Of a stretch of 64,000 nucleotides of DNA, positions 49,753-63,460 are shown piece by piece. Source of the DNA: Vespa crabro (taxonomy: Eukaryota > Arthropoda > Insecta > Hymenoptera > Vespidae); NCBI RefSeq assembly GCF_910589235.1, contig NC_060956.1:16506999-16570998 (forward strand). The letters run 5' to 3'. Below the pieces are notes generated by a model. It had not been told where the DNA came from. It searched no databases and saw only the letters and a list, made by a program, of their open reading frames with translations. Each line of letters opens with the position of its first letter. The stretch's first letter is position 1. The translations under genes were made by a program, and so were the position numbers.

Positions 49753-49759
49753 TATAAAA
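49753..49759 (+). promoter_or_regulatory. TATA-like element in a CpG-rich block
   Basis: TATAAAA lies in a GC-richer segment (49600-49860) about 60 bp after an AG|GTAAGG donor-like site. It is listed because it is the clearest TATA match in the right flank. No supported transcript follows. Confidence 0.2.
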
Positions 49760-49912
49760 ATCAGGTCCGAAAGCATTACCCAGCTGGCACGCGTCTACCT
49801 CGCAGCCATTATCGTTAAACAGGATCACAACGCGAGGAGACTCCACGGGACTACTCCTTCTTCTCCTTCTTCTTTTGCTTCTTCTTCGGCTTTCTTACCC
49901 TCTTCTTGGTCC

Positions 49913-50013
49913 CTTCCTTTCTCTCCCTCTCTTTCTCTCTTTCTCTCTCTGTCTCTCTTCCCCTCTTTTTCACTCTTTCCCTCCCTCTTCCCCTCTTTCC
50001 CTCTTTCCCTCTT

Positions 50014-50055
<42 letters not shown>

Positions 50056-50092
50056 CCTCTCTCTTTCACTCTCTCTTTTTCTTTTCTTTCCA
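49913..50092. repeat. Polypyrimidine tract ending in a splice-acceptor-like CAG
   Basis: About 180 bp of CT/CCCT/CTTT on the + strand ends TTTCTTTTCTTTCCAG, then changes abruptly to CpG-rich sequence (50093-50230). The last bases form a textbook acceptor, so a UTR or coding exon could start at 50093. Confidence 0.8.
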
Positions 50093-51000
50093 GCTCGTGC
50101 TCGTTTTGTTGGGCAGAAGCACCTGCCGCCACCATCGCGTCCCGGTATTTTCATCCCGACGCGATGCGCCTACGGCAAGACAAACATTCTCTTCGTTCAA
50201 CATACTCGAAAATCCGAGGATCAACGATCTCCCGATCTTTCTTTTGATTTTATTTTTATTTTTCTTTGTTTTTTTCTTTCCTCTCCGAAGAGGAAAAAAA
50301 CGACATATTGTAGGAGCGATGATTTATAAATAACATAATTAAATAAATAATAGAGATAACACTTGTATAATGTCCGTTCAAAGGAAAGAAAGAAAGAAAG
50401 AAAAGAAAAAAGAAATCCAAAGGAAGTATTATATCTTTGATACGATGATATTAATTTCTTTTCTCTCTATTTTTTTTATTTTTTTTATTTTTTTCTTTTT
50501 TTTCATTTAGATCTTTGAAATCTGTAAGATTTTTATTGTACAAATGTTCTTTAAAGGGTTTGAAAGATTATAGACGAGTCGTTGTTATAATTTAAATAAT
50601 AATTGGAGCAAACGTCTTTGATTTATGTTAGAAACACGATCTCAAGATTGTCATTCTTTTCTTTTATTTTCTTTTCTTCTCTTTTCTTTTCTTTTCGTTT
50701 CGTTTCTTTCCTTTTGGCTCATTATACATTCCCAATTCGTTTCTTCGAACGATCGACAGATCGTTAGACGAGAAATATAACGACGATGTCTAGGCTCGTC
50801 GTCCTAACAGATGCTCCCGGCTGATCACCATAGGGAAAGTAAGTCGATGTAATAATAACGGCTCGCCTAATTGGAATATCGTTAATCTTCATTGTGTTTC
50901 GTAGCTAGTCCATAGTGCTTTAGTGCGTAGAAGTTTATGGAGTCGAGCAATAAGGACGAATTGAAGGAGCGGCTTCTTTGTGTTGTGCTAGGAATCTAAT

Positions 51001-51061
51001 CCTTCCTTCGTTCGTTCCTTCCTTCCTTCCTTCCTTCCTTCCTTCCTTCCTTCCTTCCTTT
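51001..51061. repeat. (TTCC)n tetranucleotide repeat
   Basis: About 14 TTCC/CTTC units with two TTCG interruptions near the left end. Confidence 0.96.
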
Positions 51062-51399
51062 CGTAGCCTAAATCCTGCTAATGAACCCGCGCGAATATTT
51101 TAAAAAGAAGAAGAAAAAAAATGAATAGAGAAAAAAAAAGAAACTCGAAGAAGCTGTGCTAGCGCCACTAATGACAGGACCCTCTTTCTCTTTCTATTTC
51201 TTTCTTTCTTATGTCCTCGAAAGGAACGAGACACGATTCTTTCTATGAGGTGCAAGCCGACACGAAATTGTGGATTGGTATGGACCCAACTCTTCTCGAA
51301 ATCTCCGATTAACGACGAACTGGCCCTTCTCTCTTTTTCTCTCTCTCTTTCTCTCTCTCTGTCTCGCTCTTGCTCTCGCTTTCTCGCTTTTTCTCTCCA

Positions 51400-51400
51400 T

Positions 51401-51446
<46 letters not shown>
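51400..51446. repeat. (GA)n microsatellite facing a (CT)n tract
   Basis: A pure GA run just after a CT-rich run (51330-51395). The pair is an inverted repeat able to form a long hairpin. Confidence 0.93.
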
Positions 51447-51452
<6 letters not shown>

Positions 51453-53035
51453 AAAAGAAGCAGGTGGGAAAGTTTATATTTTCATGGCATGCTTCTTTTT
51501 CCTTCTCTCTCATTTCTTCGTACTCCTTTCGTCGATTTCGTTTTATTTTACTCTTTCGGATACACATAAGTACCCGTAGAACGCGGAGTATATCGTTCTC
51601 GTACGAGCTCTCAAGTGGACATCTGCATGCACGACGAGAAATTCAAGACAGGCGATCGCTTCTCTAAGGAAATTTGTGAGCGGAGCTACGAGTTTTACCA
51701 GGCAACTTTTTTCTTCTACCTTCCCTCTCTTCTAACTTCTTGAGCATGTAACGAGTGCATAATTTAACGAGAGTGTGTCGTTTGTAACGAGTATCATACG
51801 AACCGGCAGGATATTGTTATTATCCTAAAAAGCTTTAAAGAATTATTTAATAACCCTAGTTTTTTTTCTTTTTTTTTTTTTTAGATCGCCATCTTCCTAT
51901 AAAGAATCGGCTTGCCATCGGTTTCTCTTATCTTTCCTTTTATCTTTTTTCTTTATTTTTTTTTTCTTTTTTTTTTCATTTCTCATTCATATCGCATTTT
52001 TGATAACCTTCTTTTAGATTTATTGTTCAAAAAAGAAAAATACAGAAAAAAGAGGGAGGCATTTCGGTCATCCGTAGCCCAACAAATTTAGTTAGAAATC
52101 CTTCGATGATATTTCCAAGAAAAGGAAAAAAAGGTACGAAGGGCATAAATTTAACAATTCCAACAGCTGGAATCCAAATGCAGTGGAGCATGTTCGTGAC
52201 TTTGGGGATCGCGTAGCGAAAGATGTAGGGGTAAAGAATGGAAAAAAAAGTTTGAAGAGCGGCTTAAGGGTAAGTACGAGGGATGCCGTACGTGAAGTAC
52301 CTCATTCTCGTATGTTCTAAGCTAATTTTCTTCTTTCTCGAATTACCATTATTACCTTCCACATTGTCACTTCCTTTTCTTTTCATTCTTTGAATGAAAA
52401 GCCTCGGTAAAATATTAGAACAATAAAAATTGATAATTACGTTTGAGACATTCGATGTAATAAAATCATTTGGGTATTGTAATGTTTTAAATGAATCCTT
52501 TTTTTTTTTTTTCTTTTAATCATAAAATATTCAATATATTCACACATGTTAATAAATGCATTTTCAATCTTAACGAAACAAGGTATTAATATCCTCAAGG
52601 ATAGATATGTCATAAAACTTCTATTTAATTATTGGAATACAAAATTGGCTTTAAACATAACACACGGAAGGTGTAATTTCCGACACGTATTTCCACCGGA
52701 AGCGAGGTCCGGAATTATAAGTAACACCTCCTTCGCATGACCAAGTTCGTCGATTCTTCCGATTCCTCCTCTCTACCTCTTCCTCTTTGTTTCATTTCTC
52801 TTACGAAAAATGATTTATCATTAATACAATTTATCGAATCGTAGTGGTTTCTTTCGAAAAACAAAAAAAAACAGATTTAATCCGATTGCAAGAAGCGTCA
52901 GATAATTTATTAAATCCATAAACATAGATAAGATATTTGTCAACATTTTTTTGAAATCAGCCTTATCTTTTTTCGCAGTATTTCGTTAACGGAATTCGTC
53001 GACATACTTGATTGTCCTTGAATACTAGTTTCCCA

Positions 53036-53100
<65 letters not shown>
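53036..53100. repeat. (CT)n(AT)n compound microsatellite
   Basis: About 10 CT units followed directly by about 18 AT units and a GTAT tail. Confidence 0.96.
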
Positions 53101-53352
53101 ATAAAAACAAGAATATATACCTTCGAAAAAGTTAGTCTTATTTATATATTGGTTCTCATTGTCAAGCAGGTAAGTTCATACGACGTTTACTGACGTTAAG
53201 ATGAATCTTATCTAAAGTCTAAAGCACTAAGGTAGAAGAACGCCGATAAATATTTTTTTTCTTTTCTTCTTCAAACACGAACGATAGAACGAAAAAGAAT
53301 CGTCATACATTCAATGGAAATTAGATGACGCGAAGAATTATTATTTATTTAG

Positions 53353-53406
53353 ATAGAGAAGAAGGACGGAATATTGCAGAAAATTCTTAGTATAGATTGT
53401 TACAAG
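53353..53406 (+). other. Open 54-bp segment between an acceptor and a strong donor
   Basis: TTATTTATTTAG precedes it and G|GTAAGTAGG follows. The 18 codons between (IEKKDGILQKILSIDCYK) are open and the length is a multiple of three. It is a candidate small internal exon of an unidentified gene. Chance is also possible. Confidence 0.2.
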
Positions 53407-56238
53407 GTAAGTAGGCTAGTTGAAAATGCAAATAATAACTCGTTCAATAATCTCGAACAAACAGTGAATCACGAAGTTCTGCTTACGTTGCGAACGTTAA
53501 GTTTGTACTTCGAATTTACGATGTTTCGATTCTCATTACAATGGTTAATAATCGTAATGAAGTTAGCCCACGTACATATGTAAATTTAATTCTTTACGAT
53601 AAAAATTTTCATTTCGAAATAAAATAAGAAGAAAGGGAAGAAGAGGGTAAAAGAAGAGGAGTAAGGTGAGGACGAGAAGAAGCATTTGAAACGGATCGAT
53701 ATCAATTTTCCTTAGTCGAGAACCCCTAACGTAAACACCGATTCGCCTTCTCAATGCTCTCCATTTCTTATCTCATTCCCATGGGGAAGGGATTTCTCAT
53801 AGTGACGTGATTTCTTTTTCTATGGAGAATTTTTTTTTTCTTTCATTTTATTTTGTTGTTGTTTTTCTTTTTTTTTTCTTCTTGTAACCTCCAGGGACCG
53901 CCAGATAGACCAATCGTCATGTTTATTTGTTTGCGGGTAACAGTTCGTACCGGTACAACGTGGTAATAATCGTACAAATCGGGGATAAAATAATAATTGG
54001 AAATCTAAGGAGAATTACAAGGCGGCGTATCGAAAACTATTTGATAAGAGAGATTAACACGATCAATATAATTAGTTTAGTAGTTTATATAATGCAGATA
54101 GTGATGCGGTTATCCGTCTATCTTCTAAATACTCAAGATTAAAGAGCCGACATAACGGTGGATAATCAACTTCGCTAGGCGAATAAATGACGTCTGCTTC
54201 AAAGGCCAAGCATTTGAAAAATTAATGCATCAATCAAAAAATTTTATTGACCGCTTTTATTTTTCTCTCTTTTCGATTAGGTTTTATGCAAATTTTATGT
54301 ACATAGATACTTAAATACCAAGATATATAAACCACGTATCATGTTAAGTTTATGGAAATAATAAAAAAAAAAATAAGAGAGAAATTATCAAAAATAAATT
54401 CTTTCTTTTTCCCGAGACAAAGAAATTGAGTATCGACTTTCTTAAGACTTCTACAGAATTTTGACAAAAACGACGCGGACGAATAATACCGAGAAAAATT
54501 ATTCCGTTATTTTCTTCGCTCGGCATCATCGGCACGATATTGCATTATTCAAGAGTAGACGCAGGGGAGGAGTTTTCTGATGGAAAGTCTACGAAAGCAA
54601 AATGTAGTCTATGTTCGGTCGTTTATTGTTATTCGACGAAAAAAAAAGGAAAATAAAGAAAAAGAAGAAAAATGCATCGTTTATCGTGAATCGATCTAAA
54701 TCCAAATTTGTACAGCTGATTTAAAAGAATCGAACAGAAGCCTATTTTTCATAGGAAAAAAAAAAAAGAAAAGAAAAGGATAATCGAAAAAAGAAAGAGG
54801 GAAGAATAACGTAAGGAAGGGAAGGATCGGGTCTTTCTCTCTCTCTCTCTCTCTCTCTCTTGCTCTATCGGATGAGTCTATAATATTAACATAACAAAAC
54901 TGCGATCGCTTCTAAAAACACCTTCGTTTCGTTGCTTGGCAATGGTTTTATAACGAAGTAGAAGGGAACGAGGATGTAGAAAGGAACGTTCCACTTGAAA
55001 TTTATTATTAAGGACTACGACGATGTAAGTACTCGTACTTGGAGAGCATCACCCATGTCTTAACCTAAGAGCAAAATATTACGATTACTGACCGCTTTCA
55101 GAAATAAAAGTTACTTGCGATTTTTGTGGTTCCAATTTTCCAGTTGAAGAAAAAAGTGAGAAATCTTATAAAAGTTTCTCAACGAAAAACGTTAAGACCA
55201 AGGAGGATTTATTTTCACGAAACTTTCTAGACACTCTTCTATCCTTTTATATCTTCTTTTTCTTTCTCTTTTTTTTTCCTTTTTTTTTTCGTTTGCACGG
55301 AAAGGTAGTATGAAGATCGATTGTATGAAGATCCTTCAACGGAGGATACGAATTATAGCGGATAATCAAGATGCCTAAGCAATTAATTTTTGCTTCTTTG
55401 TTCTTTCTCAGCGTAGCAGCGTGAAAGGAAGAGTAAGAAGTATTCTCGTTTTAAATTCATCCCACGTCTTTTCCTCGAGAACATCCTCCAGAGATGAAAC
55501 TTTAAAAAAATGCTGTAATTAGCGGTCACGAAAGCACGAGATGTAGTAAAGAACTAATCGGACTCTTTCTACGTCCACGCCCCTATATAGTCGTTACATA
55601 AGAAAAAGTACTTTCGAAGCTTCTGACGTAGAAAAAACAGATGCTGCTGTCGCTGTCCTTTTAGAGTGAGAACCCCCTTGGACGAATGAACGTCTGCGTT
55701 CTATTAGTCACGATCGTATCTACGATTTGAGGGAAAACAGAAGAAAAAAATATACGAACCAGTAATTCTTTCATTCGAAAAGGCAGAAAATAGAAGACAA
55801 ATTACTTATACATATATACATACATAGATATATACATTTTATTTATACTTTAGAAAATAGAAATGTATTTAATGTTGGGGAAACTGATTATCCTGAATTT
55901 TCAATAAATTTTTAACTCATTTTTTTCGTCATCTATTACAAAGAATATTACAATTGAAGGGGGAAAAGAAAAAAAAGAGAACGAAATAAAAGGAAACGAT
56001 TTAGCGAAACGTCATGAATTTTGTAACGTTCCCCTTAACCAGTACTCGTTCTCGAAATGTTCCCCTATTTTTCTCGGTGCACGTACAGCAAACTAAGCCG
56101 GATATCGGTCGTTCCTATCCCGCGTACGGAAGCTGAAACCTGGCAATATCGAGGGTTCGAACATTTTGGCAAGGAAAACTGCAGCGGAGCGCAAACGCCG
56201 TTCGTACCAACTATGCCGGTGCTTCCCCTTGAATCTCT

Positions 56239-56284
56239 GCAACTGGTGCAACGTGTGACGCAACGTGGCGCAACGTGGTGCAAC
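56239..56284. repeat. Short GCAACGTG tandem repeat
   Basis: GCAAC recurs at 56239, 56248, 56260, 56270 and 56280, three times as GCAACGTG, with 9-12 bp spacing. The repeats are CpG-containing and not a simple microsatellite. They could be clustered sites for a DNA-binding protein. They sit in a 103-codon + strand open frame that shows no recognisable protein. Confidence 0.6.
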
Positions 56285-56545
56285 ACCCTCGTGACCGCGA
56301 CCTGTCTCAAACTCTTCTTCTTCGGTCACCGATCGATGCCCGACCGACCAAGCATCTTTTATTTCTAAGGAGGAATAGAAAAATGCCGTTACTTCGTTCT
56401 TTTCCTGTATCGTTCGCAATATAAAATGCAACTAGAGCACCTGTTCTCATTGCAAGAAATTGTGCAAGCATTGTTGCAGCGAACTGCATTTTCTTCGATC
56501 CAGAGAATAACGTTCGACTAGTTATGTCACAATTGCGAGTCATTT

Positions 56546-56587
<42 letters not shown>

Positions 56588-58497
56588 TTTTCTCTTTCTC
56601 TTCTATCTTTTATTATCTCTATCCGTCTTACTTGTATAATGCCTTACTTTTACCGATTACGTCAAATTGAGACACGAGAGAACCGTAAAACCCACCATAT
56701 CTGCCTTCGAACCTCTCGATTACTATCGACCCTAGTGAAATACGATTCTGCGAATAAGTATACCGTGCCGCGGGAGTTTAATGAATCTTAGGAAAGTTTA
56801 TTCGACGAAGGTACCCTACTATAGAGATTCGAGATTGGTTAGACGTTCGTGATTTTCAACTATTTAGCGACAAAACTTATTATAACGATTCGAGCACAAA
56901 TGATAGGTACAACAATGGTGCGAGTAAAGGAAGTTTTGTGGGAAATTTGTTTGGATACGTTGTAAGGACTTGGATACAATCGAGAACTTCAAATCCAATA
57001 AGCGGTTTTGATGGCAAATAGAGATGAGTATCTTGTTGGTAATAAGGGGGATGAAACTTTGGAGGAAACTAAGGAAGTGTATATGCGTGTATCTCTAAAT
57101 ATTTAAATACGTTCGATTGCAATTTATTATTTAGATTTTTTTTTAGTGCCATAAAAAATACGTACTCGTATGGAGAATAAATTGAAAAAAGAAGAGATAG
57201 AAAGAAAAAGAAAATACGAATGGAAAAAAAATTGGAACAAATTAACGGGCATTAATTTCTTGAGATAGTTTAATCTGTTATATAGTGTTAAACACGTTTT
57301 TTTCGCAAATCTTAGCTATCGGTTCGTCGTGCAATACCTTTTTAGATACGTGATCCAATATATTCGATGTTGTGTCATGGCTTTTCCCACGGGTCACCCT
57401 ACACATTCTGTCGACAAGCATACTTTATTCGTTGACTAGCTTTGCGGCTTTTATACAGCTATTACGTTCTACTTCGTTTTCTTTATTCCCAATAAAGGAG
57501 AATACGATTTTATAAAAGTCGTGGAGAATTCTTTTATCGACTTTTCGAAAATCTCTCCTACCGTTTTTAAACTCCCCAGTACTTCTTTGGCAACGTACCA
57601 AAAATTCTCCCTCGTGAAAAATAAGATTCATAGAAGTATTATGCGCCTAAATAAATGATTTATTTATTCCTTTTTACATACATTATTCCTTGAAAGAAAC
57701 TAAGAAAAAGAAAAATAATAATAAAATGAGGAATAATGAAAATACAATACAATTCACTCTACCATCTCGATAAACGTACAAATAATCGAAAATTAAATGT
57801 GTTTATCATAAAATCGTACGATGCAACATGCGTACGGTATCAAGAGGCCACGAATCTCGAGAAAATTATCGTGGAATGGTAGACGTACCAGCGAGATTAG
57901 TCTCCCTCGCGCTAAGAAATTTCGCTACCCTTCTCGAACATCGATCGGAGTCTCTCCGGAGAAGGAGCAAAGACCCTTTCGCTACCCTCTCACAAGAAAA
58001 AAAAAAAGGAAAAAAAAACAAAGAAGAAGAACAAAAAAATAGAACTATGCGTAAAAATAAAAGACGAAAAGAATCGGTTAAATTTACATCGATATTCGTA
58101 GACCGATCATATCGGTCTGACATGTAAAAATTCGTGAATCCTTAAGGAGAAGAACGAGAATGGTTTTTGACAAATGAGTCAAAATGAGGGTTGAAAAGAG
58201 GCGAATGTCGCGAAAGGACGAGAGGCAAGGAACGACCTTCGAGGCAAGGATGAAGGAACGAAAGTGAAGTCAGAGCTTTCGCCGGGACAGGGACGAAGGA
58301 GCAGCGGAGCTTCATGGGGAAATATCTCGGGGAATAAAGGTATGGGGACGTCTGTCTCCATGGTGATTCCATCGAGCGGTTTCGAGCACGCCGCAGAGCG
58401 GGAAAACGCCCTTCGGACTGCCTCCGTCGCATCCTGCGCGCCGAACGAAGGGTCAAGAAGCCTCTTCTCCCTCGTTCTTGCTGATCGTCGACCAGAT

Positions 58498-58532
58498 ACA
58501 CATACACATACACATACACAGACACAGACACA
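58498..58532. repeat. (ACACAT)n / (ACACAG)n repeat
   Basis: Hexamer-like repeat at the edge of a CpG-rich block (58.2-58.5 kb) that is open in frames on both strands but shows no recognised protein. Confidence 0.9.
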
Positions 58533-60780
58533 TATCTACATTCTCGTACGAGTCGTATATTTTCGGTCGAAAGAGAAAAGGAAGATCCGAGTGAACGACC
58601 GAACGTCTCATTTTATACCACGAATCAGAAAAATAGATACGATTATTTTTCTCGATCAAATCTCGTCTTTTCTCTTCTTTTTCTTCTTCATTTTGTTCGT
58701 CTTTTTCATTCTTCTTTACAATATTCTTCTCTTCCCACCTTATCTATTTTCTACGCATTCATAGATAATGAATTTCTATCTTCGAACAGATAATATCTTT
58801 CAAACGATGTATTACATATTCATGAAATATTGGAAGGAGTTGGAATAATTTTCTTTTATTTGTATTAATTCGATAATAAAATTTTCATTACAAACGTAAT
58901 TATAATAAAATATTTTAAGGATTTGAATATGTAAAAAGATCGAAATTATTAATAAATTCGTTCGTAAAACTATTCTTGTTAATTTGTTTTCATTTGATAA
59001 ATTAGTACAAAAATATTGAACGACGGAGCACGCCCTTCGTATTCCAACGCTATAGTAAATGGCACACATCTGTCTACGGTTGGAATTATTATATCTCCCA
59101 ATGTAATTTTAACGCTACTCAAATGTGTTATCATGATCTAATTTCAAAAGTAATATTTGCTCTAACACATGAAATACTTTTAAAAGATAACGAAAGAAGG
59201 GAAAAATTCTGAAATCTCCCTTTAAAAATGTGTTTGCTCTTCGTTTCCATTTTTAACTTTTTAATTAAGCATAAGCCAACGGTACACGAACAGAATACTC
59301 ACGCACCGTTTGTTCTTTCATCAAATTTCAACGACATAATCGCACATGGAATTTATCGAATCGAACTTTTTATCGAATCAAAGATAGAATCAAACTTTAC
59401 CGTTATTTCCTTTCTCTAATAACGATTTCAATAATATGAGAATGAAATAAAAGAGGAGAAATCATTGAGGTTGTTTCAATGATTACTCAACGGACCCAAC
59501 TCGAAGAATTTAGGACCCAAACGAATGAATTCAATTAATCGAGCTCCCTTTTATTAGATGAGTCACGTACTTCACCAAATTGTAAGTAAGTACATAGTTT
59601 CTTTCGGACATGCTGGTACACATTCACATACACGTCTGACCTTTTCTACGTTGTACTTACAAACGACTATTAATGAGTATCTCGACCGTTAACATATGTG
59701 CGTGAATAGGTTCTATTTACTAGCACGTGTACCGGTATAACCATCGTTACTCTTTTTAACATCCACATCGTCCTTTCCTATTTGCTTTTCCTCGTTTTAA
59801 CCATGCGCTTTCATTACCTCGTCGTTGCTTCTTTTACTTTATGTTCACGGTTTATGTTCTTGAAAGTTAAAGCTATATCGTTTTTATCGCATCTCCTAGG
59901 AACAAACATCTTTTACAGATTGACTTTCATGAATATTTAATAAACTTCTCCTTGTAAAATGAATTATTAATTATTCGCGTATGACACTAACGAGAACGAC
60001 GTTTGTTACTTCATTTTAAGACTTAAAAGGGGTCGACTACTTTAATCACGTTTTTTAAAATACATCGCCTTAAAGCCGCAGTAGAAATGTTCTCATTCTA
60101 CGGTAAAGTTTAAAACGCGTTTACTCGTATAACTTTTCTTGTTTCTGATCTCATCTTTTCATATCTGCTTAGAAGTTCCATTATGCGGCACTTTTTACGT
60201 ACTTTCTCGTGTTTAAAATTAACGGAAATAATGGAAACGTAAGGATAAGAATACGTAATCGTGTACTCGAAAATCCAACTATCCTTATATTGTCTAGCAA
60301 GAGGTTAATTAGCGTGTAGCTCGTGTGAGCGACTGACCATGATAGTATTTACAGCTCTTAACTAACTCAACCATAGACACACTTCCGGAATACACGCATT
60401 CTCTACTACTGAAAAATATTACTTTAAATAGTACTTTACTATTTCATTGTTATTTGTTATTCGTTCTTCTTACAAATTTTTCCAAGGATTATTTCCTCGA
60501 AAGTGTATATTATATTATCACAATAGAAATTAAATGTTTTATTTTAATAAAAACAAAATTGAACGTTCGTTTGACGTTTTAAATTATTTTATTCGATTTG
60601 TCTTAACATAAGAAAATAAATTTCTTTAATTTCGTAAGACAACGAACTCTCCTAATTTAATTTTAATTTCATTTTTATATAAAATTTAAACAAAACTAAA
60701 AAATCAATTTTATTCGAAAGCATTTTCGACAAAACTTAAAGTTAAAATATACATTCATACTTTTTCTAAGATCTCGTGAC

Positions 60781-60783
<3 letters not shown>

Positions 60784-60828
<45 letters not shown>
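60784..60828. repeat. (CT)n microsatellite
   Basis: Pure CT run of about 22 units. A GA run of similar length follows about 210 bp later (61041-61097), giving an inverted pair. Confidence 0.96.
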
Positions 60829-60833
<5 letters not shown>

Positions 60834-61040
60834 AAATGTTAAGCATGCTCGTTCGTAAGGACTATCTTATTATAGTTAAAGGGTAGAGATCACGTACGGT
60901 GCACGTGGCAAACACCTGTCGTACTCGTGAAGGAAAGCAACGCTCGTAATGAAAGAGGCGGAGAGAAGGAATATATAGAGAGAAAGGAGGATATATGAAA
61001 TACTCGTGGATGAGACAGGAACGGAGAGGGTAGGCAATGA

Positions 61041-61097
<57 letters not shown>
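61041..61097. repeat. (GA)n microsatellite
   Basis: Pure GA run of about 28 units, complementary to the CT run at 60784-60828. Confidence 0.96.
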
Positions 61098-61102
<5 letters not shown>

Positions 61103-61422
61103 TAGGCAGACACAGATACATAAAAGGAAACAACGTTAAAGTCGGGCTGGATGGACGAAAGAGGATTTAAATAAAAAATGAACAAGTTCTTCGTGGGTAG
61201 TCGGTGTGACTCCGTCCCACGCTGATTGCAAGCGCGACTCCCTTTTGATGACAATACTTTCAGCAATGGTCTTAATAAATAATTAGAACACGATTTCTCC
61301 GTGGTCTGCTGAAAGCAGAAGAAATATAAAAAAAAAAAAAAAAGAACGAAAAAAGAAAAAAGAAAGAGAAAGAAAAAATAGTGTTCGTCCGAAGAAAACG
61401 TGACCCTTGCATAAAAGACGAA

Positions 61423-61427
<5 letters not shown>

Positions 61428-61462
<35 letters not shown>

Positions 61463-61488
61463 AAGAGAAAGAGAGAGAGAGAGAGAAA
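61428..61488. repeat. (GA)n-rich tract
   Basis: GA run with three AAAG interruptions, followed about 100 bp later by a CT run (61591-61645). Confidence 0.94.
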
Positions 61489-63407
61489 GCGTGACGAACA
61501 AGGATCGAACAACGTGACTATTGTTTTCATACTTTTTTGAGCGTGTGCCTCGTGGATTTTTTACAATACCTCTAAGGTAAAGGACTCCATGTTCTCTCTC
61601 TCTCTCTCTCTCTCTCTCCCTCCCTCTTTCTTTCTCTCTCTCTCTTACTTATTCGTCCGCTCGTTTGGCGATACGTTCCCCAGTATCGCGATACGTTCTC
61701 ACGAAGGGGAGAAGATCTCGGTTTTATTCGTCCGCATAATTAAGTGGATCCATACGAAACCCCGTAATTAAGCACATGAATATAAAAAATTCGATTCGAG
61801 TATTTTTATTGTGCGTCAGTCGAGCTCGTCCTGAGATTTAAAAAAAATCCTTTTGATCGTTTCCTTGACGCGTAATCATGACTATGATTGTTTTTCTTTT
61901 TTTTTTATCCTTTATTCTTTATTAACAATCGGCCATCTTGCAAATCGATTTCTTTTCGTATCAAGGTGTTGTATCTTTACGTTAGTCGTTACTAAAAAAT
62001 TTATGTAAAACCATGACACATCTCGGCCATTATATATGTATATGCCGATAGCGACATGGTAAAGGAGGCACGGAATCGTCAATAATTTTTATGCGTGCTA
62101 ACCGAGGTCATAATAAAACGACACGATGAAAGATCGAAGTCAAACGGCCTAGCGAAACGACACGCCGCCATTGGTCACGCGATCATATTGTCAGTTTTAG
62201 AATCGTCGATACAAGTGGAAAACCTGTCGTCTTGAGTTGAATGAACGAGATAATGGATAAGAACAAATTGAGTAGTAACCGTTGAGAAGACGATGGCTAT
62301 AACAATACATGGGAGATAGAATGAACTCTAAAGTGGAGTCTTTTCAGATGTGGGTATGTCTAAATAAAAAAAAAAAAAATAAATAAAAAAATGAAATAAA
62401 AATTAAAAAGGAATCCATACGAGAATAGGGCCATTAGAAGACAAACAAATTTATTTTACGAATTTGCATATATGCCCATGCATATTTAAAATAAATTGAT
62501 ACTCTTATGTATTATATTTATTAATATTTATTTCGTTAAATCTGAAACAGCTGGTGATTCGAGATTTTAATGACGGTATTCTTTCTTTTGCGATATCATC
62601 GGACGATCATTAGTAATTCGATTCGATCGAGTCGAGTATCCGGAAACGAAAAAACAGGCCGCTTAATGTTTCAGTTGAAAATGTCGCTCTATGCCACAGA
62701 CACGCGATCTTTCTCTCCCGAGTGCGACCCGTTATTCCAACGCTCCTCCCTTTTCATATACGATTCGTGATACTTTCCCTGTTAATTAAGCGCTTTCAGA
62801 AACAATGACTTTGTCATCGTATCGATAATTAATGCGTTTCAAATCCATCCGCCTTTTTCATTTCGCAAATTGGAAGTTGCGGGCTATTACGATTATATTT
62901 TCGAACGCTGACTAGTTTATACAGGTATAGTTGCAATTACAATTACGAAATATTGAGTTACTACGTAAAATAAACACGAGAAAAGATAAATGTATTAATT
63001 TTATATGATATTTTGTATTTCCTTTTTTTTTATTTATTTATTTATTTTTCTTTTTTCATTTTTTTTTCTTTTTGTTCTTTTGATTTTTTGAAATATAAGT
63101 AAACTATCGTATTAAAAATGGTACGTTATGGCATTAATATTATTAATGCGCGAAGAGGATAATGTTCGACATCGTTAACGAATGAAATTTCTCATCCTCT
63201 CAAAGAGAATCGGCTTGTTCTTTGAGGATGTTCCGAGGTTACGACATTCTTCGAGAATGGGTAACCTGGACACCAAGCGAAACAAAGGGAGGCGCCTACG
63301 AGGACGAAGATGGCCCTTTTCAAGAGAAAAAAGAGAGAGAGGGGGAAAAAGACAGTGTGAGAGAGTGAGTGAGAGAGAAAGAAAGAGAGACAGAGAGACA
63401 GAAAGAA

Positions 63408-63408
<1 letters not shown>

Positions 63409-63457
<49 letters not shown>
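63409..63457. repeat. (GA)n microsatellite
   Basis: GA run of about 24 units preceded by GACAGA variants. Confidence 0.96.

Positions 63458-63460
<3 letters not shown>

Noticed and set aside
49697..50333. Overlapping 152- and 210-codon + strand ORFs
   Set aside because: They are open because of the CT tract (no stop codons in CT repeats). The flanking codons do not resemble a protein.
58142..58764. Long open frames on both strands in a CpG-rich block
   Set aside because: CpG-rich DNA lowers stop-codon frequency on both strands. No splice sites or domains favour either frame.
60862..61530. 222-codon - strand ORF rich in Leu and Ser
   Set aside because: It runs through two GA/CT microsatellites, and the non-repeat parts show no family features.
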